A stretch of 64,000 nucleotides of DNA. Source: an uncultured Actinomycetes bacterium. Its GTDB lineage: Bacteria; Actinomycetota; Coriobacteriia; Coriobacteriales; Atopobiaceae. The stretch is taken from contig OMWB01000016.1 in assembly GCA_900314645.1 (NCBI GenBank), positions 1 through 64,000 on the forward strand. Reading direction: 5' to 3'. The notes below the pieces were generated by a model, which did no database searches, was not told the origin of the DNA, and saw only the letters and a program-made list of their open reading frames with translations. Made by a program: the position numbers and the translations under genes. Below, piece after piece: positions 62,352 through 64,000 of the stretch (within the stretch, counting starts at the first letter, position 1; every line of letters starts with the position of its first letter).

Positions 62352-62473
62352 AGGGTTGCCAGGATCACCTGTAACTCGTGTGGGTCGGGTTGGCTGAAAG
62401 GCCAGCTCGGCCCACTGCCGTGTATGATGGGATGCGGAAATGGGCCTGACGGCTACCATCTGGAGGAAACGCT

Positions 62474-63544
62474 ATGACTGAAGTAACCAAGCATGTGACC
62501 TACGCTGATGCCGGCGTGGATGTTGACGAGGGTGCTCGTGCGGTTGATGCCATCAAGGCTGCGGTGGCCGCCACGAACCGGCCAGAGGTCATCGGTGGAC
62601 TGGGCGGCTTTGGGTCACTCTTCTCCGCTGCAGCTCTCAAGGACATGGAAGAGCCGGTGTTGGTCAGCGGCACCGACGGCGTAGGTACCAAACTTGCCAT
62701 CGCGCAGCTGCTTGACCGCCACGACACGGTGGGCGAGGACCTGGTGGCCATGTGCGTGGATGACATCGTGGTCTCCGGTGCCGAGCCACTGTTCTTCCTT
62801 GACTATGTCGCCATCGGCAAGCTGCGCGCCGAGCATGTGGCGCAGATTGTTGCGGGTATCGCCGAAGGATGCCGCAAGAGCGGCTGCGCCCTTGTGGGTG
62901 GTGAGATGGCCGAGCACCCGGGCGTGATGGATCCTGATGACTACGACCTCGCTGGCTTTGTGGTGGGCGTGGCTGACCGTCCCAAGATGATCGGTCCGCA
63001 TCTGGTGCAGGAGGGCGACGTGGTGCTGGGCATCCCCAGCTCGGGCATCCACTCTAACGGGTACTCGCTGGTGCGCAAGGTGGCCATCGAGGGGAAGACG
63101 GTAGAGGAGCTGACGCGCCCGCTTGACGAGCTTGGCGGCGAGAGCCTGGGTGATGCGGTGCTGCGCCCCACGACCATCTACGCTGGCGCGCTGATTCGGT
63201 CACTGCGTGCTGGTGCACCGATTCACGCCATGGCGCACATTACGGGTGGCGGCATCACTGAGAACCTCAATCGCGCCCTGCCCGAGAACCTCGACGCGAT
63301 TGTCGACCGTGGTGGTGAGGACGGCCCGGCGTGGAGCATTCCGCCCGTTATCACCTATATGGTCAAAGCAGCAGGCCTTACCCTTGATGAGGCATACAAG
63401 ACCTTCAACATGGGCGTGGGCATGAGCGTGATTTGCGCGGCTGAGGATGCTGCACGCGTGCAAGAGCTCCTGGCGGCCGAGGGCTTGGAGTCCTTCCCCA
63501 TGGGCGAGATCGTGCCTGGCACCGGAACGGTTCAGTACCGTTAA
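62474..63544 (+). CDS. purM: Phosphoribosylformylglycinamidine cyclo-ligase (AIR synthetase)
   Basis: Closes the imidazole ring in purine synthesis. TYADAGVDVDEGARAVDAIK at the N terminus, GGLGGFGSLF, SGTDGVGTKL and VGGEMAEHPG are diagnostic. 356 residues. TGGAGGAAA precedes the ATG at 62474. A TATGAT at about 62423 could be the -10 of a separate purM promoter. Confidence 0.95.
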   Translation: MTEVTKHVTYADAGVDVDEGARAVDAIKAAVAATNRPEVIGGLGGFGSLFSAAALKDMEEPVLVSGTDGVGTKLAIAQLLDRHDTVGEDLVAMCVDDIVVSGAEPLFFLDYVAIGKLRAEHVAQIVAGIAEGCRKSGCALVGGEMAEHPGVMDPDDYDLAGFVVGVADRPKMIGPHLVQEGDVVLGIPSSGIHSNGYSLVRKVAIEGKTVEELTRPLDELGGESLGDAVLRPTTIYAGALIRSLRAGAPIHAMAHITGGGITENLNRALPENLDAIVDRGGEDGPAWSIPPVITYMVKAAGLTLDEAYKTFNMGVGMSVICAAEDAARVQELLAAEGLESFPMGEIVPGTGTVQYR

Positions 63545-63551
63545 GGGTAAT

Positions 63552-63583
63552 TGAGTCAACCGAGTCATGATTCAGTCAACTCG
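63552..63583. other. Symmetric GTCAAC/ACTCGG sequence between purM and purN
   Basis: ACCGAGT and ACTCGGT surround a short interval with repeated AGTCAAC. It may be part of a leader structure; the function is unknown. Confidence 0.35.
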
Positions 63584-63588
63584 GTAAT

Positions 63589-63622
63589 GTCGGGCAGAAG
63601 GGGCAGTCCCTTTTGCCCGACA
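63589..63622. repeat. Hairpin element family C, diverged copy 4
   Basis: TGTCGGGCAGAAGGG pairs with CCCTTTTGCCCGACA around a short GCAGT loop; the layout follows family C with changed bases. It lies inside the purM-purN gap, 18 nt before the purN start. Confidence 0.6.
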
Positions 63623-63640
63623 CCTGCGAAAGGAACAGAC

Positions 63641-64000
63641 ATGAGCATCAAACTGGGAGTGCTTCTCTCTGGTAGTGGGACCAATCTGCAGGCCATCATC
63701 GACCGCATCAACGAGGGCACGCTCGACGCCACGATCGAGTTGGTGGTTTCGTCACGGCCGAGCGCCTATGGCCTCAAGCGCGCCGAGGCTGCGGGTCTAC
63801 AGACCATGACGCTCTCCAAGGAGATCTACGCTGACCCAATCCTGGCTGACGAGGTCATCGCAACAGAGCTGAAGATGCATGACGTGGACTACGTCATCAT
63901 GGCAGGATACATGCGCATGGTGCATACGCCGCTTCTGGCAACGTTTCCCAACCGCGTGGTCAACCTGCATCCGGCGCTGCTGCCCAGCTTTAAGGGTGCC
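63641..64000 (+). CDS. purN: Phosphoribosylglycinamide formyltransferase (N-terminal part, cut by window edge)
   Basis: Transfers a formyl group from 10-formyltetrahydrofolate to GAR. The start MSIKLGVLLSGSGTNLQAI and the active-site region VVNLHPALLPSFKG (His of LHPALLPSF) are present. 120 codons are in the window. The ATG at 63641 follows AAAGGA. It follows purM after a 96-nt gap with two hairpins. Confidence 0.93.
   Translation, partial: MSIKLGVLLSGSGTNLQAIIDRINEGTLDATIELVVSSRPSAYGLKRAEAAGLQTMTLSKEIYADPILADEVIATELKMHDVDYVIMAGYMRMVHTPLLATFPNRVVNLHPALLPSFKGA

Overview
This 64-kb window looks like the chromosomal replication-origin region of a high-GC Gram-positive bacterium, most probably class Coriobacteriia (Atopobiaceae/Olsenella-like). 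The assignment rests on gene order (rpmH-rnpA-yidD-yidC-jag-rsmG-parA-parB on one side, dnaA-dnaN-recF-dciA-gyrB-gyrA on the other), high GC, several GTG/TTG starts, class B sortases and CXXC-type redox proteins; no 16S gene is present, so the genus is an inference.

Transcription polarity switches at about 47.6-47.9 kb. Left of it nearly all genes lie on the minus strand, right of it nearly all lie on the plus strand, as expected for two replichores leaving an origin in the rpmH-dnaA interval. An unusual GHKL ATPase/winged-helix gene sits between rpmH and dnaA. Motifs of the form TTWTCAACA (a plausible local DnaA box) cluster before dnaA, in the dnaA-dnaN gap and before dnaB. Two parS sites flank the parA start region.

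Layout, left to right: partial pgi; DEAD-box helicase; rRNA methyltransferase; threonine dehydratase; 1-phosphofructokinase; tadA (1-6.4 kb). A carbohydrate locus with a GH32 lipoprotein, a very large lipoprotein built from CBM-like repeats and a LacI regulator (6.5-16 kb). LemA, tRNA-Ser, a signal peptidase-sortase B fusion, a Nudix hydrolase, purD, purA and a DUF2207-like membrane protein (16-23 kb). The dnaB-rplI-rpsR-ssb-rpsF block (23-27 kb). Two membrane proteins, two tRNA-Ser genes, a three-gene redox operon containing a 48-residue CXXC protein, typA, tRNA-Ile and tRNA-Ala (27-35 kb). A small unknown gene, a bifunctional nuclease and an HTH/coiled-coil protein (35-37 kb). The gyrA-gyrB-dciA-recF-dnaN-dnaA block and origin (37-48 kb). 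The rpmH to parB block (48-53 kb). An ABC exporter, a vitamin B6 kinase, a transglutaminase lipoprotein and a reduced type IV pilus-like operon (53-61 kb). Finally purE, a second sortase B, purM and partial purN (61-64 kb).

Two things stand out. First, the surface locus at 6.5-16 kb looks like a fructan-capture system. Its giant binding protein is broken by three frame changes, all inside near-identical modules, which must be resolved before the gene is interpreted. Second, gene ends carry several families of long, near-perfect hairpins. Some share stems (families A, B, C); one family (D, after gyrA and gyrB) shares the loop while the 21-bp stems are unrelated. I found no CRISPR array, transposase, integrase or rRNA gene.
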